From: Acidimicrobiaceae bacterium
GTDB taxonomy: Bacteria > Actinomycetota > Acidimicrobiia > Acidimicrobiales > RAAP-2
Reading direction: 5' to 3'
NCBI GenBank assembly: GCA_003153575.1
Contig: PLZW01000001.1
Span: 34,438 to 98,437, forward strand
DNA length: 64,000 nt
Made by a program: the position numbers and the translations under genes. Below, piece after piece: positions 30,818 through 40,556 of this stretch. How positions within the stretch are numbered: position 1 is the stretch's first letter; every line of letters starts with the position of its first letter. A model generated the notes under the pieces. It worked only from the letters and a program-made list of their open reading frames with translations. It made no database searches and was not told the origin of the DNA.

Positions 30818-30895
30818 CGATGCGGTCCCGGTGGCAGCCGGTGTCGTGCGTCGGATCCGGAGTGCCCACCGCACTGGTTTCTGAGGACGAACGTC

Positions 30896-32458
30896 GTGGC
30901 GACTGAGACTCTCGCTGCGGACGCCTTGGCGCCGGTCGAACCGGCCGCCGGCACGGGCGTCGCCGATGCGAATTGGACCCCGATGCCCGCCCGCTGGAGC
31001 GACCGACGGACGGCCGGTCTGCTCTTCGGCGGCACGCTGCTCGTCTATCTGGCCGTGCTCCACGGTCAGATAGACGTCTACGACACCAAGGCCATGTACG
31101 CGGTGACCGAGAACCTCGTCAACCACTTCGCGCTGCACACCGGCGGGGCTGGATTCCACGACTCGTTCCACCAGGCCACGCCGTACTCGCCCTACGGCAT
31201 CGCCATGAGCATCCTGGCCGTCCCGTTCTACGCCGCCTCGAAGGGCATCGGACACAGTGCGGTACTGGTCTCGCTGGTGAATCCCCTGCTCACGTCGGCG
31301 AGCGTGGTCGTGATCTACCGGATCGGGCGCGCCTTTCGCTGGGGTGCGGTCCACAGCCTGATGGCCGCTGTCGCCTACGGACTGTTCACCATGGCCGTCT
31401 GGTACTCGACGGAGGGGTTCAGTGAGCCCGGTGTCGCACTGTGCGTGGTGGTCATCGTGCTCGGCATCATCCGGTGGGGGCAGGGGTCGTACTGGGCGCC
31501 ACTGTGGGTGGGCCTGGCCGCCGCCGCTGCTCCGCAGTTCCGCTCAGACTCCCTGTTCACGGTGTGGGTTGGACTCCTAGCGGTGCCGCTGTTCGTGCCG
31601 TGGCGCCGGATCCTGAGGGTGCGGCCACTGGCCATGATCCTCGGCCCCATGGGCCTGAGTGCAGTACTCCTCGTCGTCTACAACGAGCTCCGTTTCCATC
31701 GACCGTTCGTCAGCAGCTACGGCTCCGGACAGGGGCTGGACAATCCTCTGGGTCACGGCCTCCACGGCCTCCTGTTCAGCTCCGGCAAGAGCCTCTTCCT
31801 TTACAACCCCTTGGCGGTCCTGGGTGTCGTCGGACTCGTGCTGCTCCTGGTCCGGGCCCGCCCGGTCGGGCTGCTCATGCTCTTCCTGATCGTGCCGCGG
31901 ATCCTCTTCTTCTCCAAGTGGTCCGTCTGGGACGGGGGGTGGTGCTGGGGCCCCCGCTTCCTGCTTCCCACGCTGCCCCTCTTCATGCTGGCCGCCGTCG
32001 AGGTGCTGCGGGCCTCCGATCCCCGGCGATGGCCCGGTGTGGCAGCCAGGGTCTCGGCCGGCGTGCTGGCCGCGGCCAGCGTGGTGGCCAACTTCCTGTC
32101 GGTGCGGGTGCCGATCAGCCAGTGGTTGGGAGTCCTCGCAACGCCGGCTCAGCATGCGCTGTACGGTCTTCCGGCGCTCGTCGGTGGCGGTGCGCGACAG
32201 CAAGCCGCCGACTTCGTATGGTCGACCGGGTCGCTGTGGGGTAACGCGGTGCTGGTGCGACACGGGACCGGGGTGATGGCTCCCGATCTGTGGCTGCACG
32301 GTCATGGGTGGCTGGGTGTGACCCTGCTCGTGACGGGCCTGGGCGTCGTTGCCGCGGCCGTCTACGGCGCCCGGCCGTCGACGCCCCACCAACATGCCCG
32401 AACACACTCGTCCGCACGTACCGGACGTCTCGCCGTGGAGGACGAGCCGACGATGTGA
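30896..32458 (+). CDS. Polytopic membrane protein, GT-C glycosyltransferase-like
   Basis: 520 aa with about eleven hydrophobic helices from residue 40 onward, and short soluble ends. The first extracytoplasmic loop has an acidic pair (GQIDVYDTKAMYAV), where GT-C enzymes keep their catalytic Asp. Later landmarks are SYGSGQGLDNPLGHGL and WSVWDGGWCWGPRFLLP, the latter conserved in uncharacterised actinobacterial GT39-like membrane proteins. I infer transfer of a sugar from a polyprenyl-phosphate donor outside the membrane; the acceptor is unknown. GAGGAC upstream supports the GTG start. Its stop faces the convergent gene at 32556. Confidence 0.7.
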   Translation: MATETLAADALAPVEPAAGTGVADANWTPMPARWSDRRTAGLLFGGTLLVYLAVLHGQIDVYDTKAMYAVTENLVNHFALHTGGAGFHDSFHQATPYSPYGIAMSILAVPFYAASKGIGHSAVLVSLVNPLLTSASVVVIYRIGRAFRWGAVHSLMAAVAYGLFTMAVWYSTEGFSEPGVALCVVVIVLGIIRWGQGSYWAPLWVGLAAAAAPQFRSDSLFTVWVGLLAVPLFVPWRRILRVRPLAMILGPMGLSAVLLVVYNELRFHRPFVSSYGSGQGLDNPLGHGLHGLLFSSGKSLFLYNPLAVLGVVGLVLLLVRARPVGLLMLFLIVPRILFFSKWSVWDGGWCWGPRFLLPTLPLFMLAAVEVLRASDPRRWPGVAARVSAGVLAAASVVANFLSVRVPISQWLGVLATPAQHALYGLPALVGGGARQQAADFVWSTGSLWGNAVLVRHGTGVMAPDLWLHGHGWLGVTLLVTGLGVVAAAVYGARPSTPHQHARTHSSARTGRLAVEDEPTM

Positions 32459-32555
32459 GCGAGGAGAGCGATCCGGTGCAGCCACGTCGATCAGGAATGT
32501 CCCGGGGTCGTGAGCGAGAGGCTGAGTGGCAGGTTCCCGTTGGGTCCGATGACGA

Positions 32556-34109
32556 TCAGGCTCTCACCGAGTGTCGGTGGCGTTTCGGCGCGGGGGCAAC
32601 GGAAGTCCCGTCGCCGCTGTCCAGCGTGGCGACGACTCCGGTTCGCCAGTCGGGACCCGTTCGACGGGATGGGCGTCGGGGAACCAGGACGGGCACCATG
32701 ACGACACCGCCGACGACGAGTGGGTAAGCGAATCGGTAGAGGAGGTCCGGCGAGAAGAAGAAGAGGGTCCCGACCTCGACGAACAGGGCTCCACAGAGTG
32801 CCGCGGCCACCCAGTCGGGTCGGGTCCTCCTACGGACGAGGACGGGGACCGCGGCGGCAAGAATGAGGACGTAGACCCACACGGTGTACAGCGGCCCTCC
32901 ATAGGCGTTGTTGCCGTCGACGGCAAAGGCCTGGAAATACTCCTCACCGGCGTGCTCGAGGGTGGGCGAGACCGGCGGCAGCTTGTTGGCCCACGAGGGC
33001 TCGAAAACCCATGCGGACGGTCGTGTGATCGACAGCTCGGCCCCGAGCAGCGCAGATCGTTCCCGGACGTAACCTCCGGGGTCGTGCAGGACGGCGTGTT
33101 CCCACGCCCGTCGCAACCGGTCGACGTTCGACGCGTCGAGAAATGGCTTGATCACGGCCCGACGGCCCCACACGAGGGTGTCGTAGGTGCCCGTCTGCAC
33201 CTGGCGAATGGCCGCCATCGTGTTCCGGTGGGGGATCCGTACCGACGCCGGGAAGAGGTCGACCCCCTCCTGTTGTGAGAGTTGGGCCAGGTCGTATTCG
33301 TAGAGTGCCTGTTCGGGATGGGTTGCCAGCGTCCCGAGTTCACGCTGGATCAGCATCTGGATGCCGAGGACCAGCACGGACGCGAGCACGGCCGTCCCAG
33401 CAATGGCAGGCCTCCGATGGGACAACGTCGCCGGCATCAGGAGTGCGGCCCAAGTTGCGAAAACAATGCAGACGACGAGTATCCCGTTCTGTCGGGATGC
33501 ACTGCAGACCAGCGCCAGCACCAGCGACAGCGGAAGGTTCACCCTCCAGCTGGGTCTCCCCATGCGGGCCGCCCGGGCCGCGAAGCCCATCGCGCCGACC
33601 AGGCCGGCAATGAACCAGGCATCTCGCCCCACATGGATCGTCCAGGAGAGCACCGGGGGATAGGCGAGGCAGATGATAGCGAGCACCGTCGAGAGGGCCC
33701 GGCCGAACCGGATGCGCACGATCAGGTACAAGCCGACCAGGAGGGAGAAGACCGCGACGGCAAGGACCCAGCCGGGACTGTGGAAGCCCAGCAGATACGG
33801 GATTCGCCAGAGCGCCGAGACCAGGGGAGAGTGCCAGTCCGCATACTTCCCGGTCGCCGCCTCGCGGAGCTCGTCGACCGTGTCCGGGTCGATCTGACCG
33901 GGCCAGTACACGACGGAGGCGGCGGTGGTGGCCAGGAGGAGTGCCGAGACCACGGCGACCTGACCCCACTGGCTCGGGGCGCCCGAGCCGGACTCGTCGA
34001 GGGCCGGGTACGGTGCATCATCTCCGTGTTGTGCCGCAGATGGCCCGTCGGTTCCGAGGACGTCGCGGTCGACCTGATCCGCAGGCGCGTCATCGAGGAT
34101 GTCGGACAT
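32556..34109 (-). CDS. Polytopic membrane protein, GT-C-like, function unknown
   Basis: 517 aa. After an acidic cytoplasmic N-terminus (about 1–50) there are about ten hydrophobic helices. The first outer loop holds GQIDPDTVDELREAATG then KYADWHSPLVSALW, and a later loop WTIHVGRDAWFIAGLVG. The DWH–GRDAWF arrangement recalls uncharacterised DUF6020-like GT-C proteins; I cannot confirm that. I used the ATG at 34109 because the longer frame to 34289 is Pro/Gly/Ser-rich and lacks support. It is a single gene on the minus strand among plus-strand glycan genes, and probably handles a lipid-linked sugar. Confidence 0.6.
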   Translation of the reverse strand: MSDILDDAPADQVDRDVLGTDGPSAAQHGDDAPYPALDESGSGAPSQWGQVAVVSALLLATTAASVVYWPGQIDPDTVDELREAATGKYADWHSPLVSALWRIPYLLGFHSPGWVLAVAVFSLLVGLYLIVRIRFGRALSTVLAIICLAYPPVLSWTIHVGRDAWFIAGLVGAMGFAARAARMGRPSWRVNLPLSLVLALVCSASRQNGILVVCIVFATWAALLMPATLSHRRPAIAGTAVLASVLVLGIQMLIQRELGTLATHPEQALYEYDLAQLSQQEGVDLFPASVRIPHRNTMAAIRQVQTGTYDTLVWGRRAVIKPFLDASNVDRLRRAWEHAVLHDPGGYVRERSALLGAELSITRPSAWVFEPSWANKLPPVSPTLEHAGEEYFQAFAVDGNNAYGGPLYTVWVYVLILAAAVPVLVRRRTRPDWVAAALCGALFVEVGTLFFFSPDLLYRFAYPLVVGGVVMVPVLVPRRPSRRTGPDWRTGVVATLDSGDGTSVAPAPKRHRHSVRA

Positions 34110-34490
34110 CGAGGTGCCGCCCCAGGGGTCGCGGTCGGAGGAGGTGCTACCGAAACGGTACCCCAGGGTGCCCGGGGTGGACGCCGACCCTCGTCCCTTC
34201 CGGCCCAATTCGACGACGCTGGGGCGAAGGTCGGACGGCCCAGGCGAGGCCGGCCAACGGCACGACGTCAAGCGTCCCTTGGCTCCCACCGACGAGGTGT
34301 GACACGGACTGGAACTGTGTCAGGGACCAGTCGACGCGGCCGTCGACCCAGTCGGTCTGGGCCTTGATGAACAACCGCCGAGATGGGCCGACCATGGCCC
34401 GAGGATGAACCCGGTCCCGGGACATGAGCCGGTGGCCTGCCGCCCGCTCGGCCGCCCCTGGGGTGTCCACCGGGCAGGTACTGTGACGGC
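34110..34490. other. Divergent intergenic region
   Basis: 381 bases between two divergent glycan genes. It holds a 13-base perfect palindrome, TACCG-AAA-CGGTA, at 34148–34160, whose minus-strand reading includes TACCGT, a possible -10 for the membrane protein gene about 40 bases before its ATG. The right end carries the -10 of the next methyltransferase gene. No RNA gene or small ORF with support is seen. Confidence 0.35.
34479..34484 (+). promoter_or_regulatory. Putative -10 (TACTGT), leaderless methyltransferase gene
   Basis: TACTGT, six bases, then the GTG at 34491. Confidence 0.45.
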
Positions 34491-35780
34491 GTGAACGAGT
34501 TGCATCGCGGTGCCGGATCGGCACCGGACCTCAGCAGGCCCGGTGCGGGTCACCGCGGTCCGAGGACCTGGTCTCAGGCCCTCGCCTGTCCCCATTGCCA
34601 GGGGCCGCTACGCGAGATCCGCCTGAGCGTGGACCCGTCGGGACGACTCAAGGAAGGTCAACTGACCTGCGACACCTGCAACCGGGTCGTGGCCGTCGTC
34701 TCGCAGTTCAAGTACGACTTCCATGTCGAGGGAATCGACCTGCTCGTGCCGTTGGCCGACGAGCCGCGCACCGTGGAAGCGGTGGCCGAGCGTCGGATCC
34801 CCGGAGACGCCGACGAGCTCGTCTGCTCCTCGCGCTGGCACGTGAGTCCGCCCCATTTCCGGTGCACCGAAGGGGGTATCGGCGACACCTGCACCTTCAC
34901 CGGCGAGTTCACCGACGCGCTGGTGCGGTTGCTCCACCAGCCCCGGGGGGGAATCGTCGACGTCTTCATCGACGACACCCTGACGGCCAGCGTGGACCTC
35001 TACACACCAGAGGGCAGTTTCGTGGAGCCGGTCGCCGCGGCAACGGACCTCCCCGCCGGGCGGCACACGATCGTCCTGGCGGCGCGGGGTGCCTCCCACG
35101 AGGCGTCGGGTGGTCATGAGGTGATCGTCCAGGAGTTGGTCCTCTACGGACCGCCCCGACTCGAGGGTTTCGACACGCCGGAGCCCCTCAACTTCGGGAA
35201 TCCCTACAGTGCATTCATCGAGGGCTATGTCGACAAGGCAGGGCCCGATGACCTCGTGCTGGAGATGGGGGGCGGGGACCGTCGGCGCTGTCTCCCCAAT
35301 CATCTCAATTTCGAGTACCTGAAGTTCGAACTCGCCGACGTCTACGGGGACATCCACGCCCTGCCGTTCGAGGACGACGCCTTCGCCGTGGTGCACAGTC
35401 AGGCGGTCTTCGAGCACCTGGCGAACCCGCAGGCCGCGGCCAAAGAATTGATCCGGGTGACGGAGCCCGGAGGTCTGATCATCACCGAGGTGGCGTTCCT
35501 CCAGCCCCTCCACGCCGTGCCGTTCCACTTCTACAACATGACGTTGTGGGGTGTGCAGGAGCTGTTCACCTCGTGCGAGCTGCTGGCCTCGGACTGGTTC
35601 GGACCACTGTCGGAGACCATCACGTGGTTGCTGACCGTCGCCAATCTCAATGACCGGGTCCCCGCGGAACAGCTCGAACGGGTGAAAGCCGATTTCCGTT
35701 CCTTCGACGAGCTGATGTCCCACGACGATCTGAAAGCCGTGGCCTCGGGCGTGCACATCGCCGTCCGCAAGCCGGCCTGA
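34491..35780 (+). CDS. Zinc-ribbon plus beta-domain plus class I methyltransferase
   Basis: 429 aa in three parts. Residues about 33–65 form a Trm112-like zinc ribbon with CPHC and CDTC knuckles. Residues about 110–220 are beta-rich (DVFIDDTLTASVDLY, DLPAGRHTIVLAARG), resembling a carbohydrate-binding-type sandwich. Residues about 235–395 are the methyltransferase: DDLVLEMGGGDRRR as motif I, DIHALPFEDDAFAVVHSQAV and EHLANPQAAAKELIRVTEPGG as later motifs. The zinc ribbon often precedes methyltransferases in glycan clusters. The substrate is unknown; a sugar is plausible from neighbours. Confidence 0.78.
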   Translation: MNELHRGAGSAPDLSRPGAGHRGPRTWSQALACPHCQGPLREIRLSVDPSGRLKEGQLTCDTCNRVVAVVSQFKYDFHVEGIDLLVPLADEPRTVEAVAERRIPGDADELVCSSRWHVSPPHFRCTEGGIGDTCTFTGEFTDALVRLLHQPRGGIVDVFIDDTLTASVDLYTPEGSFVEPVAAATDLPAGRHTIVLAARGASHEASGGHEVIVQELVLYGPPRLEGFDTPEPLNFGNPYSAFIEGYVDKAGPDDLVLEMGGGDRRRCLPNHLNFEYLKFELADVYGDIHALPFEDDAFAVVHSQAVFEHLANPQAAAKELIRVTEPGGLIITEVAFLQPLHAVPFHFYNMTLWGVQELFTSCELLASDWFGPLSETITWLLTVANLNDRVPAEQLERVKADFRSFDELMSHDDLKAVASGVHIAVRKPA

Positions 35781-35800
35781 TCCGACCTTAGCAACCCGAC

Positions 35801-35820
35801 CGGAGGCTGGCGTTCCTCCG
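35801..35820. terminator. Small hairpin between convergent genes
   Basis: CGGAGG and CCTCCG pair around an eight-base loop in the gap between two convergent stops. It has no T-tract but is placed where a bidirectional terminator is expected. Confidence 0.35.
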
Positions 35821-35824
35821 ACCG

Positions 35825-38074
35825 TCAGGTCGGCACCCGGACCGTGAGGAGCGTCCGGTAGAAGGTCACGACACCGTCCACCATGGCACCGACGGAGTAG
35901 CTCTCCTCGTATCGCTTCCGGCCGGCGGTGCCGAATTCGGTCCGCAATTCGGGTGACAGGGCGAGTCGGTGGAGCGCATCGGTGAGGGCGTCGACGTCGT
36001 CGGGCGGCACCCGGTACCCGGTGGTCCCGTCCTCCACGATGTCGCGCATCCCACCCACATCGGTGCAGACCACCGGCTTGGCGAACATCATCGCCTCCAG
36101 GAGCATGAGGCCGAACGACTCGAACCGCGACGGTGCCACGAACACGTCGGTTGCCGCGTACTGCGCCCTGAGCTCGTCGTCGTCGACCCGACCGAGGAAG
36201 CGGACCCTGTCGGCGAGGTCCGGGTGGTCGCGCTCGAAGACCTGCCGGTAGGTCAGCCCGTCGGTACCCGGTCCTGGGAGCGAGTCGTCGCCCACCACCG
36301 TCAGGACGACGTCGTCCCCCGATGCCACCAGTTGGACCACGGCGGCCAGCAGCGTGTCGATGCCCTTGCGGCCTTCGAGGCGTCCGACGAACAGAAGGCG
36401 CACGCTCTGGTCAAGCGACCCGTTCATCGCGGCGCCGTCGTCGGTGCCGCCGTCTCTTCCGGGGCCGACAACGGTCAGGTCCGGGAGGCCGTGGGGAACC
36501 AGGCCGACCCGGGATCGGTCGAACTCCACGCCGTAGCCGGATTCGATCTCGTCCACGATCGCCGGGCCGCAGGCCAGGAATCCGGCTGCCTCCTGGTAAG
36601 TGAACCGCTCGACGTCGATGAGGGCCGGAAGGAGCGGGTCGCCATCGGCGACGAGGCGCTCCATCGTCGGATCGGACCCGACCACGGTCCGCAGCGGCGT
36701 GTACAGGCCGACAACGACGGGGTAGCGACCGTCGACGATGGCGGCGATCCCCTCGGAGTCCCAGTTCGGTGCCTGGATCACGTCGACTGGGCGGATCTCC
36801 GCCATTCGGTCGATCTCGGCCAGCATCGAAGCGGAGCGGTCCCAGATGTGCTGGGGAACCTCGCTCCCCGGGGGCCGCGGGTGTCCCGCTGCGGGTACCC
36901 GGTGCACCCAGACGCCGTTCTCGAGATCCACACGGGGGTACTCGGCACCTTCGGTGAGGACCCGCACCACGTGGCCCTCCTCGGCCAATCCCTCGGCCAG
37001 CGCGTGGATGACCCGCGCGATGCCGTTGACTGGGGCCGGCGGGTACTCCTGGGTGAGCAGGCAGATGTGCAGCTTCCCGCCTTCGGGCTGCTTGGTCGCA
37101 AACGGCAGGAACGGCTCGTCGTTGTCGAACCAGGCCGGCGGGCGCTCCTTCGTACCGCAATGCCCGAGGTAGCCGAGTGACAGGTTCGACGCGGCGGCGA
37201 CATCGTCCTCGAACTTGGTCAGGACGGCGGGCTCGTGCACCCCGGCCTCCGAATTGAGTACGACGTTGGCACGGATCTCCTCGACGAAGTGGGCCTCTTG
37301 GATACACAGCTCAGCGAAGGACGACGAAGGCAGACCGTGCTTCATGCCGAAGTAGAAGCGGCTCTTCATGACCTGGTACCAGTCACGGATCACGTCCCGC
37401 CGGTCCCGGATGTCGCTCGGGAGGAACTTGTGGAAGACGAATCCGGTGTCGAGTGCGGCGATCACCCACCCGGCATCGGTGATCCGGCAGCACACATCGG
37501 TCTCGTCGAGGTAGTACTCGAACTCCTCGTCGAATCCCCCGAGCTCGACGAGGAGTTTGCGGCGGAACGAGCTGTTGGTCCCGATGGTGTAGATGAACTC
37601 CTTGCTGTGGGGGAACGAGAGCAACTGGGTGGGATTGGTGCACGGTTGCATGTCGGTCCAGAAGTTGCCGAACCGGTCGGCCCGTGAGTGCCAGGCCTGA
37701 TACCAGAATCCTGTGTGTCCGAAGGTCGGCCCCCCTGCGGCTCCCACCTCTCCCCATGCGAAGGCCTCCACGAGCGCGTCGAGCCAACCCGGGTCGGGGT
37801 AGGCATCGTCGTCGATGAAGGCGACGATGTCTCCCGACGCCCTTCTGATGCCGATGTTCCGGGACTCGGAGAGATTCCGGTTGGCGCACGAGTCGATCTT
37901 CATCCGCCCGGCGTACCCGGCGAGTAGCGCTTCGGTCCCGTCGGTCGACGGTCCATTGACCACGACCACTTCGACGTGCGGGTAGTCGAGCTGCTCGAGT
38001 GCCCCGAGCGTCACTGCCAGGCTCTCTGCGCGGTTGTAGGTGTTGATGACGACCGAGACGGTGAGGTCGGTCAT
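35825..38074 (-). CDS. Bifunctional GT2–GT4 glycosyltransferase
   Basis: 749 aa. Residues about 5–300 are a GT2 (GT-A) domain: VSVVINTYNRAESL, VVVVNGPSTDGTE and the metal-binding FIDDDAYPDPGW. Residues about 335–745 are a GT4 (GT-B) domain: ICLLTQEYPPAPVNGIARV, then LLFVGRLEGRKGIDTLL, PSRFESFGLMLLEAM with the donor-binding E-x7-E pattern, and CTDVGGMRDIVEDG. The fusion could add two sugars in sequence. The ATG overlaps the stop of the upstream GT4 gene (ATGA), so they are coupled. Donors and acceptor are unknown. Confidence 0.88.
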   Translation of the reverse strand: MTDLTVSVVINTYNRAESLAVTLGALEQLDYPHVEVVVVNGPSTDGTEALLAGYAGRMKIDSCANRNLSESRNIGIRRASGDIVAFIDDDAYPDPGWLDALVEAFAWGEVGAAGGPTFGHTGFWYQAWHSRADRFGNFWTDMQPCTNPTQLLSFPHSKEFIYTIGTNSSFRRKLLVELGGFDEEFEYYLDETDVCCRITDAGWVIAALDTGFVFHKFLPSDIRDRRDVIRDWYQVMKSRFYFGMKHGLPSSSFAELCIQEAHFVEEIRANVVLNSEAGVHEPAVLTKFEDDVAAASNLSLGYLGHCGTKERPPAWFDNDEPFLPFATKQPEGGKLHICLLTQEYPPAPVNGIARVIHALAEGLAEEGHVVRVLTEGAEYPRVDLENGVWVHRVPAAGHPRPPGSEVPQHIWDRSASMLAEIDRMAEIRPVDVIQAPNWDSEGIAAIVDGRYPVVVGLYTPLRTVVGSDPTMERLVADGDPLLPALIDVERFTYQEAAGFLACGPAIVDEIESGYGVEFDRSRVGLVPHGLPDLTVVGPGRDGGTDDGAAMNGSLDQSVRLLFVGRLEGRKGIDTLLAAVVQLVASGDDVVLTVVGDDSLPGPGTDGLTYRQVFERDHPDLADRVRFLGRVDDDELRAQYAATDVFVAPSRFESFGLMLLEAMMFAKPVVCTDVGGMRDIVEDGTTGYRVPPDDVDALTDALHRLALSPELRTEFGTAGRKRYEESYSVGAMVDGVVTFYRTLLTVRVPT

Positions 38075-39375
38075 CGCGAGGGCACGGAGATGACGCTCCG
38101 GTCGGGGGTGTCGTCCTCTGTACGGCTTGACGGCGTTCTTGCCCTCCGTTCGGCGTCAACGAGCCACGATGGTGCGCCCGGCGTCGTGCCCCGATCCAGG
38201 ACGACCGCGAGTAGATGGAGGAAGCCGGCCTCGTACTGTTCGGCGCCGTACTCCTCAAGATGCCGGAGGACCCGCACGTGCCACTCGGCGAGGCCGAATG
38301 CGCCCGCCGTGGTCGTGAGCACGGGCTCGCGCAGATCCCGCTCGGCTGAGGTGATCTCGTTCGTGTACCCGGCGATGGCCAAGGCGAGCGCATCGGTGTC
38401 CCCGCAGGGGAACTGCGTGCCGAGGCCCCCCATGACGAAGGGGATGTTGCCGGCGTCCGATCCGATGACGTAGCAGCCTGACGTCATCGCCTCGATCACC
38501 GGGACGCAGAAGCCCTCGTGGTGGGACGGCATCACGAGGACGTCAGACGCGGCGTACAGCGCGGCGATCTCGGCGTCGGAGGCGTCGACATGCATGGTCA
38601 CGAGCCCGTCTTCCCGGTGGGCGGCGCAAGCCTCTTCGATGGCGGCGAGCACCGCCGTGTCCGGGAACCGGACGCTCCCGGCCATGGTGAGCGTGACATC
38701 CGTGGTCCCGTCGGCCCACAGCGCCTCCACGGCGTCGAGGAGGTCGAGCACACCCTTGGCCCGGACGAAGCGGCCGATGTAGAGCAACCGCACCGGATCC
38801 CCCGGACGGCGGCTCACATGGGTGGACGACCCGACGGGGGTGGCCGTGGCCGCGGGGAGGTGGAGGGCCGACACGCTGTCGGCCGCAAATCCCATCGCCA
38901 GGAGCTCGTCGCGGGTGAACTCGCCGTCGGTGGCAACGTAGGTGGCCCGCGTGAGGTTGTGCCGCTCGTGCCTTGACTTTGCGCACGCCAGGCGGACCTC
39001 CGGCTCGTTGATCAGCTCGACGGGCGTCGTGTTGTGGTCGATCACCAGGGACGGTCGGTCGATCAGGAACAGCGCATTCAGCAGTTCGAACCACATTCCA
39101 TATTCGAAGACATGGACGTCGGCGGCGGCAAACTCGGGGCTCCGCATCAGATCGGACAGGCCACTGACCAGCCGGATGTCGGGGTCGACGTAGTCGGTCG
39201 CGTGGGTGAAGCCGATGACCTCCACCGGGAACCCTGCGTCGCGCAACCTTGTCAGGATCCGGAGCTTGTGCAGGAAGCTCGTGGACACGGCGTCGTGCCC
39301 GAAGACGACGCCGCTGTACAGCGCCACGCGTAGGTCATCCGGGCCCGGGTGATCGTGACGGTTTCCGGACGGCAT
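38071..39375 (-). CDS. GT4-family glycosyltransferase
   Basis: 434 aa, GT-B fold. The N-terminal domain opens LRVALYSGVVFGHDAVSTSF and contains ADVHVFEYGMWFEL. The C-terminal donor domain has VRLLYIGRFVRAKGVLDLL, then SDVLVMPSHHEGFCVPVIEA with the E-x7-E motif and YVIGSDAGNIPFV. It probably transfers a nucleotide-activated sugar on the cytoplasmic side. The ATG at 39375 lies eleven bases after the methyltransferase stop; an earlier in-frame ATG at 39438 would overlap that gene. It is the middle gene of a three-gene minus-strand operon. Confidence 0.87.
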   Translation of the reverse strand: MPSGNRHDHPGPDDLRVALYSGVVFGHDAVSTSFLHKLRILTRLRDAGFPVEVIGFTHATDYVDPDIRLVSGLSDLMRSPEFAAADVHVFEYGMWFELLNALFLIDRPSLVIDHNTTPVELINEPEVRLACAKSRHERHNLTRATYVATDGEFTRDELLAMGFAADSVSALHLPAATATPVGSSTHVSRRPGDPVRLLYIGRFVRAKGVLDLLDAVEALWADGTTDVTLTMAGSVRFPDTAVLAAIEEACAAHREDGLVTMHVDASDAEIAALYAASDVLVMPSHHEGFCVPVIEAMTSGCYVIGSDAGNIPFVMGGLGTQFPCGDTDALALAIAGYTNEITSAERDLREPVLTTTAGAFGLAEWHVRVLRHLEEYGAEQYEAGFLHLLAVVLDRGTTPGAPSWLVDAERRARTPSSRTEDDTPDRSVISVPSR

Positions 39376-39386
39376 GGGCACGTCGC

Positions 39387-40319
39387 TCAATCCGGGGAAT
39401 GGAGCCGACGTGTCGCTTCGATCTCCATCTCGAAGCACGCGCCGTTCCGACGCCCCGCCTCGCGGATGACGACCTCCGAGAGCCCAGCGCCCTCGAGGAG
39501 CTCCGTCAGCGACTCCTGGGTGTACCCGGCGAAGTGGAAGTCACCCTCGTACTCCTGGTCGCCGTAGATCACCCGGAGGAAGTCACCCATGGGCATGGTG
39601 CCGGCCGCCGTCTCGTTGACCATGGTCGTGACATCGGGTACGACGGCGACGAAGGTGCCCCCGTCGCGCAACAGCGAGACCCAGGTGGGGAGGATCTTGC
39701 GGCGCAACTCCTCCACCGGGAAGTGCTCGAGCACGTGGGCCGAGTAGATCTCGTCGAGCTCCTCGGGCTCGAACGGCAGTCCCCGCACGTCGGCGACGAT
39801 GTCGATACCCGGCAGCTCCCGGGTGTCGACATTCAGGTAGTCCTCCTTGGCGACGTGTCCGGCACCGACATTCAGTCGGATCCGGTCGCCCATGGCATCG
39901 AGTTTGGCCTGATTGACCACGCTGGGCTCCACGGATTCGGCCGCAGGTCGGGTCTCCCGCTCGTAGCGCTGTTCGAACATCATCTCCCGGCGGATGAACT
40001 CCAACCGCGCGGTCAGGTCGCTGTCCATCCGGCCGGTTGCCTCCTGGATCCGGTCGATCCGCTCGGTCAGGGCGGCCATCCGGCGCTCGTGCTCGCGTCC
40101 GGTGGCGTTCTGTGACGCGATGGTGTTGATGACGGTCGGGAGGTACCGGCTGAACGCCTCGATGTCGGTGCGGAGCGCCAGCAGCTCTGCCTCCGCCGTG
40201 TCCAGGCGGACGTCGGTCGCACCCTGTCGCGCCTCGATGCCGGCGGACAGGGGAACGACCCGGGCCTCGATCGCATTGTCGGTCCTGGCGTAGAAGCGGC
40301 CCATCAGGGGCCGCGCCAT
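39387..40319 (-). CDS. Coiled-coil class I methyltransferase
   Basis: 310 aa. Residues about 20–125 are an alpha-helical, coiled-coil-like segment (GREHERRMAALTERIDRIQE). Residues about 150–305 are the methyltransferase: DRIRLNVGAGHVAKEDYLNV with motif I, VRGLPFEPEELDEIYSAHVL, EHFPVEELRRKILPTW and LLRDGGTFVAVVPD. This resembles methyltransferases that work beside glycosyltransferases in O-antigen-like clusters; the coiled coil may set chain length as in WbdD-type proteins, which is only an analogy. The ATG at 40319 is chosen; a TTG at 40346 giving SIKSSVKKMARP is a real alternative. It is first of three operon genes. Confidence 0.8.
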   Translation of the reverse strand: MARPLMGRFYARTDNAIEARVVPLSAGIEARQGATDVRLDTAEAELLALRTDIEAFSRYLPTVINTIASQNATGREHERRMAALTERIDRIQEATGRMDSDLTARLEFIRREMMFEQRYERETRPAAESVEPSVVNQAKLDAMGDRIRLNVGAGHVAKEDYLNVDTRELPGIDIVADVRGLPFEPEELDEIYSAHVLEHFPVEELRRKILPTWVSLLRDGGTFVAVVPDVTTMVNETAAGTMPMGDFLRVIYGDQEYEGDFHFAGYTQESLTELLEGAGLSEVVIREAGRRNGACFEMEIEATRRLHSPD

Positions 40320-40556
40320 CTTCTTGACACTGCTCTTGATAGACAACTCCAGGCTTTCTGTCGAGCTCGGAACAAGATGACAATCACGCCGTGGGCGCAC
40401 GTGATCTGCAGCTTTCGCTGGCAGAATGATAGCCGACCGCGCCTCCGCCCCGACCCACACGGCCGGCCGCGGATCGCCTGCCCGGAGCCCTGGCCGGCAA
40501 TGCCGTCGCCACAATTGAATCTCGCCAGGATTCGCCTGGTGACCTACCATGCATCG

